Source of the DNA: Pseudomonadota bacterium
GTDB taxonomy: Bacteria > Pseudomonadota > Gammaproteobacteria > Burkholderiales > Burkholderiaceae_C
NCBI GenBank assembly: GCA_023460715.1
Contig: JAEWPH010000051.1
Span: forward strand, 1-26,090
Length of the DNA stretch: 26,090 nucleotides
Reading direction: 5' to 3'
The notes beneath the pieces were generated by a model. The model saw nothing but the letters and a program-made list of their open reading frames with translations. It was not told where the DNA came from and did no database searches. How positions within the stretch are numbered: the stretch's first letter is position 1; each line of letters opens with the position of its first letter. This document shows, one piece after another, positions 19,448 to 26,090 of the stretch. Made by a program: the position numbers and the translations under genes.

Positions 19448-19795
19448 TCAGGCCTTGGGCTCGCCCTGGATCTGTTCCTTGAGCTTGCTGCTCGCGTGGA
19501 AGGTGACGACGCGGCGCGCCTCGATCGGAATCGCCTCGCCCGTGCGCGGATTGCGCCCGGGCCGCGGCGCCTTGGTGCGGATCTGGAAATTGCCGAAGCC
19601 CGACAGTTTCACATCCTTGCCCTCGACCAGGCTCTGCGAGATGAGGTCGAAGAACGCGTCGATCATGTCCTTGGACTCGCGCTTGTTCAGGCCGATATGG
19701 TCGAACAGCAGATCGGCCAGCTGCGCCTTGGTCAGTGCAGGCGTCTCCAGGCTTTCGACCGCAAATTCCACCATTTCGCGTTCCTCGTTCAACAT
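19448..19795 (-). CDS. ihfA: Integration host factor subunit alpha
   Basis: IHF-alpha pairs with IHF-beta to bend DNA sharply at specific sites. Core features are [31 protein letters not shown], then [48 protein letters not shown]; the beta-arm tip with Pro-Gly-Arg-Asn-Pro is intact. The start is uncertain. ATG 19795 (115 residues) has AAGGG at 6-base spacing and is used here. ATG 19774 (108 residues, [16 protein letters not shown]) has GAGG at 8 bases and is equally credible. ATG 19801 is too close to the AAGGG. Any of these adds residues before the ALTKA start seen in E. coli. It follows pheT by about 10 bases, as in enterobacteria. Confidence 0.95.
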   Translation of the reverse strand: MLNEEREMVEFAVESLETPALTKAQLADLLFDHIGLNKRESKDMIDAFFDLISQSLVEGKDVKLSGFGNFQIRTKAPRPGRNPRTGEAIPIEARRVVTFHASSKLKEQIQGEPKA

Positions 19796-19805
19796 GGCCA
19801 TCCCT

Positions 19806-22250
19806 TCAACGCAGGCGTGCGCCCAGGCGCTCGCCCAATTGTTGCACCACGGCCTGCATGGCGGCGTCGATTTCGCCCTCGGCGAGCGGGGCATCGTCGC
19901 GGGCCAACGTCAGGCGCACCGCCAGGCTTTTCTCGCCCGCAGCCAGGCCGACCGTCGGAGCCGCCTCGTCGCCCTTCGCGGGCTTGGGACGGTACACATC
20001 GAACAACACGGCGGAGCGTAGAGTCGTGGCCGGCACCGCGGCGGCAATGGCCGCCTGCACCTCTGCATGCGTCACCCGCTCGACCACCACGATGGCGACG
20101 TCGCGCTCTACCGCTTGCTGCTTGCCCACGGCGCGGAAGTTCGGCACATCGCGCTGCAGCACGGCGTCCAACTCCAGCTCGAAGAGCACCGGCACCTGCG
20201 GCAGGTCCCAGCCCTGGCGCCACTGCGGATGCAGTTCGCCGACGAAGCCGACCGGCGCGCCGTCCACCAGAACCCGCGCGCAGCGGCCCGGATGCATCGC
20301 AGGGTGTGCAGCCGGCTCGAACGTGGCGCGGCGCGGCGCCAGCAGCGCCTCCACATCGCCCTTGACGTCGAAGAAATCGACGCCCGCGTCCTTGCGGCCC
20401 CACTGCAGCGCGTCAGCACTGCCGCAGGCGATGCCCGCCACGCGCATGGGCTGGTGGAGGCCCTGCACGGTGGTGTCAGTGTTCTGCACGGCGGCATCGC
20501 GCAGGAAGACGCGGCCCAGTTCGAACACGCGCACGCGCGGCGCCTTGCGGTCGAGGTTGAACTTCACCACCTGCAGCAGCGAGCCGATCAGCGACGAGCG
20601 CATCACGCTCAACTGGCTGGCGATGGGATTCAGCAGGCGAATCGGGTCAGTGTTGCCGGCCAGCTCACGCTCCCAACCCTCTTCGACGAAGCTGAAGTTG
20701 ATGGTCTCCTGATAGCCCAGGCCCGCCAGCGCACGGCGCACGGCGAACGGGCTGCGGCGGCTCTCGGCGCGCAGCTTCGGGCTGATCGGCGCCAGCGGCT
20801 TGGTGGTGGGCAGCTGGTTGTAGCCCACCATGCGCGCGACTTCCTCGATCAGATCCTCTTCGATGGTCAGGTCGAAACGATAGGACGGCGGCACCACGGT
20901 GACGCTGCCCTCGCCCTGCGTGACGGGCAGGCCCAGGCGCACCAGCGCATCCGTGCACTGCGCCTGCGTCAGCGGCATGCCGATGATCTTGGCCGCACGG
21001 GCGACGCGCAGCGTCACGGGCGCCGGCGCCGGCATCGCCGGCTGTTGGTCGTCGATGGGGCCGCAGACCGTCTCGGGCGTGCCGCAGATGTCCAGCACCA
21101 GCTGCGTGATGCGCTCGATGTGCTCCACGGTCAGCTGCGGGTCCACACCGCGCTCGAAGCGGTGGCCGGCGTCGGTGGAGAAGTTGTAGCGGCGCGAACG
21201 GCCGGCCACGGCCTTGGGCCACCAGAAGGCGGCCTCGATGTAGATGTGGCGCGTTTCGTCGGACACGGCCGTGGCGTCGCCGCCCATGATGCCGGCCAGC
21301 GATTCCACGGCCTGCCCGTCGGCGATCACGCCGACCTTGGCGTCGAGCGTGACGGTGCTGCCGCTGAGCAGCTTGAGCGTCTCGCCCTCGCGCGCCCAGC
21401 GCACTTCCAGCCCGCCGTGGATCTTGTCCAGATCGAAGATGTGCGACGGACGGCCCAGCTCGAACATCACGTAGTTGGAGATGTCCACCAGCGGCGACAC
21501 GCTGCGCTGCCCGCAGCGCGCCAGGCGGTCGACCATCCACTGCGGGGTCTTGGCCAGCGTGTTCACATTGCGCACGATGCGGCCGGAGAAGCGGCCGCAC
21601 AGGTCGCTGTCCAGCACCTTCACGGGCAGCACGTCCGCGTGGCCCACGGGCACGGCGGGAAAGCTGGGCGCCTTCAGCGGCGCACCGGTCAGCGCCGCCA
21701 CTTCGCGCGCCACGCCGTAGACGCTCAGGCAGTGCGCCAGGTTGGGCGTGAGCTTGAGCGTGAACAGCGTGTCGTCCAGGTTCAGGTACTGGCGGATGTC
21801 CTGGCCCACGGGCGCATCCAGGGGCAGCTCCAGCAGGCCGGCGTTTTCTTCGGACAGCTTCAGCTCGCGCGCGGAGCACAGCATGCCCTGGCTTTCCACG
21901 CCGCGCAGCTTGCCCACCTTGATCAGGAAAGGCTTGCCATCCTCGCCGGGCGGCAGTTCGGCGCCGACCAGCGCGCACGGCACCTTGATGCCCACGCGGG
22001 CGTTCGGCGCGCCGCAGACGATGTTGAGCAAGGCGCCCTGCCCCGCATCGACTTGGCACACGCGCAGGCGGTCGGCATTCGGGTGCTGAACGGCTTCCTT
22101 GATCTCGCCGACGACGATCTTGGTGAACGGCGGGGCCACGGCTTCCAGTTCTTCGACCTCGAGGCCGGCCATGGTCAGCGTTTCGGCCAGCTCGGCGGTG
22201 GAGAGCGGCGGATTGCAGAACTCGCGCAGCCAGGATTCAGGAAATTGCAT
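19806..22250 (-). CDS. pheT: Phenylalanyl-tRNA synthetase beta subunit
   Basis: PheT forms the alpha2-beta2 enzyme with PheS, providing tRNA binding and editing. The 814 residues match the usual 790-820. In order: an N-terminal segment [17 protein letters not shown]; an EMAP-II-like tRNA-binding domain ([26 protein letters not shown], about 45-70); the B3/B4 editing domain ([22 protein letters not shown]); the B5 domain; the synthetase-like domain ([32 protein letters not shown]); and the C-terminal anticodon-binding ferredoxin-like domain ([18 protein letters not shown] to LGARLR). ATG 22250 is preferred over the in-frame GTG at 22256. The gap to pheS is 166 bases and carries a palindromic repeat. 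Confidence 0.97.
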   Translation of the reverse strand: MQFPESWLREFCNPPLSTAELAETLTMAGLEVEELEAVAPPFTKIVVGEIKEAVQHPNADRLRVCQVDAGQGALLNIVCGAPNARVGIKVPCALVGAELPPGEDGKPFLIKVGKLRGVESQGMLCSARELKLSEENAGLLELPLDAPVGQDIRQYLNLDDTLFTLKLTPNLAHCLSVYGVAREVAALTGAPLKAPSFPAVPVGHADVLPVKVLDSDLCGRFSGRIVRNVNTLAKTPQWMVDRLARCGQRSVSPLVDISNYVMFELGRPSHIFDLDKIHGGLEVRWAREGETLKLLSGSTVTLDAKVGVIADGQAVESLAGIMGGDATAVSDETRHIYIEAAFWWPKAVAGRSRRYNFSTDAGHRFERGVDPQLTVEHIERITQLVLDICGTPETVCGPIDDQQPAMPAPAPVTLRVARAAKIIGMPLTQAQCTDALVRLGLPVTQGEGSVTVVPPSYRFDLTIEEDLIEEVARMVGYNQLPTTKPLAPISPKLRAESRRSPFAVRRALAGLGYQETINFSFVEEGWERELAGNTDPIRLLNPIASQLSVMRSSLIGSLLQVVKFNLDRKAPRVRVFELGRVFLRDAAVQNTDTTVQGLHQPMRVAGIACGSADALQWGRKDAGVDFFDVKGDVEALLAPRRATFEPAAHPAMHPGRCARVLVDGAPVGFVGELHPQWRQGWDLPQVPVLFELELDAVLQRDVPNFRAVGKQQAVERDVAIVVVERVTHAEVQAAIAAAVPATTLRSAVLFDVYRPKPAKGDEAAPTVGLAAGEKSLAVRLTLARDDAPLAEGEIDAAMQAVVQQLGERLGARLR

Positions 22251-22325
22251 GGTCACTCAGTCTTGGTGGCGTTCTTCGGTGCGGACACGGGCGCCGGCCG
22301 ACGGAACGGAGAAACAAAAAAAAGA

Positions 22326-22403
22326 TAGCTACCTGCGCTTGTCATTGCTGGTTTTCCATATGAAAACACTTTGAATTCCTTATTGGACAAGCGCTGGCAG
22401 CTC
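22326..22403. repeat. Palindromic intergenic repeat element (copy B)
   Basis: The pheS-pheT gap contains imperfect inverted arms TAGCTACCTGCGCTTGTC (22326-22343) and GACAAGCGCTGGCAGCTC (22386-22403), 14 of 18 paired. A perfect central hairpin GTTTTC/GAAAAC lies between them (22351-22367). The 14-mer AAGCGCTGGCAGCT (22389-22402) is identical to 23529-23542 in copy C. The island is much more AT-rich than its flanks. Confidence 0.6.
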
Positions 22404-22416
22404 ACTTTTTATGGGA

Positions 22417-23469
22417 TTACTGGAACTGCGACAGAAAGCGGATATCGCCGTCGAAGAACAGGCGCAGGTCGTTCACGCCGTAGCGCAGCATGGTCAGGCG
22501 GTCGGGCCCCATGCCGAAGGCGAAGCCGATGTACTTCTCGGGGTCCAAGCCCATGTTGCGCACCACGTTCGGGTGCACCTGGCCGGAGCCGGCCACTTCC
22601 AGCCAGCGGCCGGCCAGCGGGCCCGCCTGGAACTGGATGTCCACTTCGGCGCTGGGCTCGGTGAACGGGAAGAAGCTCGGACGGAAGCGCAGCACCAGGT
22701 CATCGCTTTCGAAGAAGGTACGGCAGAAGTCGGTGAAGACGACCTTCAGGTCCTTGAAGCTCACGTTCTCGCCGATCCACAGGCCTTCGCACTGGTGGAA
22801 CATCGGCGAATGGGTGGCATCGCTGTCCACGCGGTAGGTGCGGCCGGGCGCGATCACGCGGATCTCGGGCATGGACTGGCCGGCGTCCAGCAGATGGCGG
22901 TATTTCTTGACGTGCTGCACGGCATGGCGCACCTGCATCGGGCTGGTGTGCGTGCGCAGCAGGTTGGGCGCCTCGGGCGTGCCGCCTTCCACATAGAAGG
23001 TGTCGTGCATCGAGCGCGCGGGATGGTCCTCCGGCGTGTTCAGCGCGGTGAAGTTGAACCAGTCGGTCTCGATCTCGGGGCCCTCGGCCACGTCGAAACC
23101 CATGGAGCCGAAGATGGACTCGATGCGCTCCAGTGTCAGCGACACCGGATGCAGGCCGCCCTGCCCTCGCTGGCGGCCCGGCAGCGTCACGTCGAGTGCC
23201 TCGGCCTTGAGCTGGAGCTGCAGTTCGGCATCGGCCAGGGCCTGGCGGCGCGCCGTGAGGGCCGCCTCGATCGCCTGCTTGGCCACGTTGATGGCAGCGC
23301 CGCGCGACTTCTTCTCTTCCACCGACAGCTGCGCCATGCCCTTCATGAGCTCGGTGAGGCGCCCGGACTTGCCCAGGAACTGTGCCTTGGCATTTTCCAG
23401 ATCAGCGGGGGTGGCGGTCTGCGCAAACAGCTGCTGCGCGCTCTGGACCAGAGCATCCAACTCGTTCAT
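22417..23469 (-). CDS. pheS: Phenylalanyl-tRNA synthetase alpha subunit
   Basis: Catalytic subunit that activates phenylalanine and charges tRNA-Phe. The 350 residues have the N-terminal coiled coil (about 1-85) and the class II core: motif 1 region [40 protein letters not shown], the motif 2 region with [25 protein letters not shown], and motif 3 [24 protein letters not shown] near the C-terminus. The ATG at 23469 has only a weak AAGAG upstream. A strong stem-loop followed by TATTTT lies 18 bases before the start, so expression may depend on read-through from rplT. Confidence 0.97.
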   Translation of the reverse strand: MNELDALVQSAQQLFAQTATPADLENAKAQFLGKSGRLTELMKGMAQLSVEEKKSRGAAINVAKQAIEAALTARRQALADAELQLQLKAEALDVTLPGRQRGQGGLHPVSLTLERIESIFGSMGFDVAEGPEIETDWFNFTALNTPEDHPARSMHDTFYVEGGTPEAPNLLRTHTSPMQVRHAVQHVKKYRHLLDAGQSMPEIRVIAPGRTYRVDSDATHSPMFHQCEGLWIGENVSFKDLKVVFTDFCRTFFESDDLVLRFRPSFFPFTEPSAEVDIQFQAGPLAGRWLEVAGSGQVHPNVVRNMGLDPEKYIGFAFGMGPDRLTMLRYGVNDLRLFFDGDIRFLSQFQ

Positions 23470-23481
23470 ATCGACTCTTGA

Positions 23482-23524
23482 AAATAAACAAGGGCTAGCG
23501 CCTTTTCAAGCCCTAGCCCTTGTT
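23482..23524 (-). terminator. Terminator or attenuator between rplT and pheS
   Basis: Perfect 12-bp inverted repeat AACAAGGGCTAG (23487-23498) and CTAGCCCTTGTT (23513-23524), with a 14-base loop. It is followed on the minus strand by TATTTTC. It looks like an intrinsic terminator but sits inside the operon, just before pheS. E. coli pheST is controlled by attenuation at the same place. Confidence 0.7.
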
Positions 23525-23528
23525 GTTT

Positions 23529-23556
23529 AAGCGCTGGCAGCTATGAAACTCATAGC
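23529..23556. repeat. Palindromic intergenic repeat element (copy C)
   Basis: The 14-mer AAGCGCTGGCAGCT (23529-23542) is shared with copy B. It overlaps the perfect hairpin GCTATGA/TCATAGC with a 3-base loop (23540-23556). It sits directly beside the putative attenuator and ends 14 bases from the rplT stop. Confidence 0.55.
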
Positions 23557-23570
23557 CGCCGACCGTGAAC

Positions 23571-23930
23571 TCAAGCAGCCAGCTTGGCCTTGACTTGTTC
23601 CACGATGCTGCCGAAAGCAGCCTTGTCGTGCACCGCGAGGTCGGCCAGCATCTTGCGGTCGATCTCGATGGAAGCCTTCTTCAGGCCGTTGGCGAACTGG
23701 CTGTAGGTCAGGCCCAGTTCACGTGCAGCGGCGTTGATACGGGCGATCCACAGTTGGCGGAACACGCGCTTCTTGGTGCGGCGATCACGGTAGGCATATT
23801 GCCCAGCCTTCATTACCGCCTGTTTGGCGATGCGGAAGACATTACCGCGGCGACCACGGAAACCCTTGGAGAGGGCCAGAACTTTCTTGTGACGGGCACG
23901 GGCCGTTACACCACGTTTGACGCGAGGCAT
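23571..23930 (-). CDS. rplT: 50S ribosomal protein L20
   Basis: L20 binds 23S rRNA early and is needed for 50S assembly. The 119-residue protein matches the family throughout: [60 protein letters not shown] and [13 protein letters not shown]. The ATG at 23930 has AAGGAG seven bases upstream. It follows rpmI by 25 bases. In E. coli L20 represses its own operon by binding leader RNA; possible RNA targets here are the hairpins before rpmI. Confidence 0.98.
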   Translation of the reverse strand: MPRVKRGVTARARHKKVLALSKGFRGRRGNVFRIAKQAVMKAGQYAYRDRRTKKRVFRQLWIARINAAARELGLTYSQFANGLKKASIEIDRKMLADLAVHDKAAFGSIVEQVKAKLAA

Positions 23931-23955
23931 GTGAGTACTCCTTGTTCGTCGTTAA

Positions 23956-24159
23956 TTAAACGCCCATGCCGGGCAGCATTTGTGCGATCGAGCCCATGTT
24001 GGTCTCGTGCACAGCAACCGCACCACGCAGATGGCGCTTGTTCTTGGTGGTCTTCTTCGTCAAGATGTGACGCTTGAAGGCTTGACCGCGCTTGACGGTG
24101 CCACCGGGACGAACGCGGAAACGTTTCTTCGCGCTGCTCTTGGTCTTCATTTTGGGCAT
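23956..24159 (-). CDS. rpmI: 50S ribosomal protein L35
   Basis: A 67-residue very basic ribosomal protein, [20 protein letters not shown] to [13 protein letters not shown], with the family's [24 protein letters not shown] core. ATG 24159 has AAGGAG seven bases upstream. The frame is open further, but those residues are leader sequence. It lies 179 bases after infC, a gap holding two stem-loops, and 25 bases before rplT. Confidence 0.98.
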   Translation of the reverse strand: MPKMKTKSSAKKRFRVRPGGTVKRGQAFKRHILTKKTTKNKRHLRGAVAVHETNMGSIAQMLPGMGV

Positions 24160-24191
24160 GTGAATGCTCCTTTTCGTTGTGCTCGTGAGGC

Positions 24192-24213
24192 GTTTGCAGA
24201 CCGATCTGCAAAC
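24192..24213 (-). other. Hairpin in the rpmI leader
   Basis: Perfect 9-bp stem GTTTGCAGA/TCTGCAAAC with a 4-base loop, 32 bases before the rpmI ATG and just before its Shine-Dalgarno region. It is not followed by a T tract. It is a candidate translational control or L20-binding element. Confidence 0.45.
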
Positions 24214-24285
24214 TTGTTGGCCCCGAGCCACTTTTTTCAGCCAGCTCGCGCCGGCTGTACGGCAGTGCAAAGCACCACCTGTTGC

Positions 24286-24313
24286 GTTACGCCCGCCCGA
24301 AGGCCGGCGCAAC
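24286..24313 (-). other. UUCG-capped hairpin after infC
   Basis: On the minus strand GTTGC-GCCGGCC-TTCG-GGCGGGC-GTAAC folds into a 12-bp stem with one G-G mismatch, one G-U pair and a C(UUCG)G tetraloop. It starts 25 bases past the infC stop. There is no T run, so it is more likely an RNA-stability or processing element than a terminator. Confidence 0.5.
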
Positions 24314-24338
24314 CCACATCTCTTGAAACCCTCTTGCC

Positions 24339-24956
24339 TCAGCTGGCCTGCCCGGCGGGAGCCGCAGCCGGGGCTGCAGCACCGCCATCGGCCGGCTTGG
24401 CCGGCGCCGGCTTCTTGCGGCTGGGCGCGATCATCATGATCATCTGGCGCCCTTCCAGCTTGGGGAACTGCTCGATCAGGATGCTGTCACCCAACTCGTC
24501 ACGAATGCGGTTCAGCAGGTCCAGGCCCAGCTGCTGGTGCGTGATTTCACGGCCGCGGAAACGCAGCGTGATCTTGCACTTGTCACCGTCCGCCAGGAAG
24601 CGGCGGATATTGCGCATCTTGATGTTGTAGTCGCCATCGTCCGTACCGGGACGGAACTTGACTTCCTTGATCTCGATGACCGTCTGCTTGGCCTTGGCCT
24701 CGGCCGCGCGCTTCTGTTCCTGGTACTTGAACTTGCCATAGTCCATCAGGCGGCACACGGGAGGGTTGGCCGTGGCGGCAATCTCCACCAGGTCCACATC
24801 CAGCTCGCCCGCCATGCGGAGGGCTTCCATGAGGCTTACGACGCCCAAAGGCTCGTTGTCAGGGCCGGAGAGGCGAACCTCGGGGGCCATGATTTCACGG
24901 TTCAGGCGGTGCTTGCGCTCCTCGCGCTGGCGACGATCACGAAATTCAGTAGCGAT
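24339..24956 (-). CDS. infC: Translation initiation factor IF-3 (ATC start)
   Basis: IF-3 prevents subunit joining and proofreads the start codon. From ATC 24956 the protein has 205 residues: [21 protein letters not shown], then the N-domain ([47 protein letters not shown]), the linker ([23 protein letters not shown]) and the C-domain ([27 protein letters not shown]), then an Ala/Pro tail of about 25 residues. The start is chosen because an in-frame TGA lies five codons upstream, GAAGGA lies 8 bases before the ATC, the conserved basic N-terminus needs it, and no ATG, GTG or TTG is available before codon 23. Rare start codons let IF-3 regulate itself in E. coli (AUU). It is 84 bases after thrS. 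Confidence 0.96.
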   Translation of the reverse strand: MATEFRDRRQREERKHRLNREIMAPEVRLSGPDNEPLGVVSLMEALRMAGELDVDLVEIAATANPPVCRLMDYGKFKYQEQKRAAEAKAKQTVIEIKEVKFRPGTDDGDYNIKMRNIRRFLADGDKCKITLRFRGREITHQQLGLDLLNRIRDELGDSILIEQFPKLEGRQMIMMIAPSRKKPAPAKPADGGAAAPAAAPAGQAS

Positions 24957-24973
24957 GGCTCTATTCCTTCAAC

Positions 24974-24995
24974 AAAAAGCTACAAACAAAGTAGC
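24974..24995 (-). other. Short stem-loop with T run between thrS and infC
   Basis: GCTAC/GTAGC with a 7-base loop, followed on the minus strand by five T residues, ending 17 bases before the infC ATC. It resembles a weak intrinsic terminator and may tune thrS-infC read-through. The GCTAC/GTAGC form also resembles the stems in the palindromic repeats. Confidence 0.4.
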
Positions 24996-25040
24996 AGACT
25001 CCGCACAATCCACGCGGGCTAAAGCAGTTTCCGACACGGT

Positions 25041-26090
25041 TCAAGCTTTAGAAGCGATGTCCTGGGCGATGAGCGCGACGAACGCTTCGAGGGACATCAC
25101 ACCGAGGTCTCGATTGCCCCGGGCGCGCACTGCGACGGCACCAGCAGCCTTTTCTTTCTCGCCTGCGACGAGGATGTAAGGCAGCTTTTGCAACGAATGC
25201 TCGCGTATTTTATACGTAATCTTTTCGTTGCGCAGATCGGTCACCACCCTAAGGTCTTGATTCGGCAGCGCTTTTTGGAGCTTTGCAGCAATTTCGCGAC
25301 AGTAGTCGTCCTGCGCGCCCGTGATATTGAGCACCGCCACCTGCACTGGCGCGAGCCATGTCGGCAGCGCGCCGGCGTGCTGCTCGATCAGGATACCGAT
25401 GAATCGCTCTAGGCTGCCCACGATCGCGCGGTGCAGCACGATGGGACGGTGGCGCGCGCCATCTTCGCCCACGTACTCTGCGCCCAGGCGCTCCGGCATC
25501 GACGGATCGACCTGGATCGTGCCGCACTGCCAGTGACGGCCGATCGCGTCGCGCAAGGTGTACTCCAGCTTGGGACCGTAGAAAGCGCCATCGCCCACGG
25601 CGATCTGGTAATCGCAGCCCGAGGCCTTCAGGCTTTCGATCAGCGCGTTCTCGGCCTTGTCCCAGCTTTCTTCGGAACCGATGCGCTTTTCAGGCCGCGT
25701 GGCCACCTTGTAGATGATGTCGGTGAAGCCGAAATCCTTGTAGACCTTCTGCAGCAGTGTCGTGAAGTTGATGCACTCCTGCTGGATCTGGTCTTCGGTG
25801 CAGAAGATGTGGCCATCGTCCTGCGTGAAGGCGCGCACGCGCATGATGCCGTGCAGGCCGCCGGTGGGCTCGTTGCGGTGGCACTGGCCGAATTCCCCGA
25901 AGCGCAGCGGCAGGTCGCGGTAGCTCTTGACACCCTGGTTGAAGATCAGGATGTGGCCCGGGCAGTTCATCGGCTTGAGGGCGTAGTCGCGCTTTTCGCT
26001 CTCGGTGATGAACATGTTCTCGCGATACTTGTCCCAGTGGCCGGTTTTCTCCCACAGGGATTTGTCCAGAATCTGCGGGCCCTTCACCTC
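25041..26090 (-). CDS. thrS: Threonyl-tRNA synthetase (N-terminal part beyond window)
   Basis: The C-terminal 349 residues of about 640 are present; the frame is open through the window edge. The class II catalytic core keeps the zinc ligands of ThrRS: the Cys in [11 protein letters not shown], the His in [19 protein letters not shown], and the His in [17 protein letters not shown] (motif 3). Other family segments are [17 protein letters not shown] and [12 protein letters not shown]. The anticodon-binding domain begins near [19 protein letters not shown] and ends with [20 protein letters not shown] near the edge is internal and not the start. It heads the infC-rpmI-rplT-pheST-ihfA cluster. 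The TGA stop is 84 bases before infC. Confidence 0.97.
   Translation of the reverse strand, partial: EVKGPQILDKSLWEKTGHWDKYRENMFITESEKRDYALKPMNCPGHILIFNQGVKSYRDLPLRFGEFGQCHRNEPTGGLHGIMRVRAFTQDDGHIFCTEDQIQQECINFTTLLQKVYKDFGFTDIIYKVATRPEKRIGSEESWDKAENALIESLKASGCDYQIAVGDGAFYGPKLEYTLRDAIGRHWQCGTIQVDPSMPERLGAEYVGEDGARHRPIVLHRAIVGSLERFIGILIEQHAGALPTWLAPVQVAVLNITGAQDDYCREIAAKLQKALPNQDLRVVTDLRNEKITYKIREHSLQKLPYILVAGEKEKAAGAVAVRARGNRDLGVMSLEAFVALIAQDIASKA

Noticed and set aside
23527..23553. An 8-codon reading frame (MSFIAASA) before pheS as a phenylalanine leader peptide like PheM
   Set aside because: It has only one Phe codon and no convincing Shine-Dalgarno, and lies inside a palindromic repeat whose own sequence creates the ATG.

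Overview
This GC-rich window reads as core chromosome of a betaproteobacterium. It is most likely Burkholderiales, family Comamonadaceae, Acidovorax-like. The evidence is the gene orders rlmE-ftsH-folP-glmM and thrS-infC-rpmI-rplT-pheS-pheT-ihfA-merR-tRNA-Pro, together with short palindromic intergenic repeats of a type I associate with that family. The genus is an inference. Nearly all genes are housekeeping. I see no phage, insertion sequence, CRISPR array, toxin-antitoxin or defence locus.

Layout. At the left end, on the minus strand, lie polyphosphate kinase (ppk, 3' end outside the window) and an OlsB-like N-acyltransferase. Divergent from them is a soluble PAS-PAS-GGDEF-EAL cyclic-di-GMP protein. 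Next, on the minus strand, come rlmE, then ftsH, which ends at its own terminator, then folP-glmM-GNAT. yhbY and a translationally coupled glycosyltransferase-like gene diverge from rlmE and end at a perfect bidirectional terminator. They converge on greA and a DUF4149 membrane protein. carA-carB follow with a structured leader, then tRNA-Pro(GGG) with its own terminator. The right quarter is the translation operon thrS (partial)-infC-rpmI-rplT-pheS-pheT-ihfA-merR, with structured RNA between several of its genes.

The most interesting signals are regulatory. Upstream of the OlsB-like gene are four heptamers at an exact 11-bp period, in the orientation and spacing of PhoB boxes. A second, very good Pho box (two GTGTCAT copies, 11 bp apart) overlaps the annotated ppk start. 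Together they suggest a phosphate-starvation locus pairing phosphate-free membrane lipid synthesis with polyphosphate metabolism. Other points are a probable attenuator between rplT and pheS, near-leaderless divergent promoters for rlmE and yhbY, an ATC start codon for infC, a long-range inverted repeat in the carA leader, and a family of small palindromic repeats in operon gaps.
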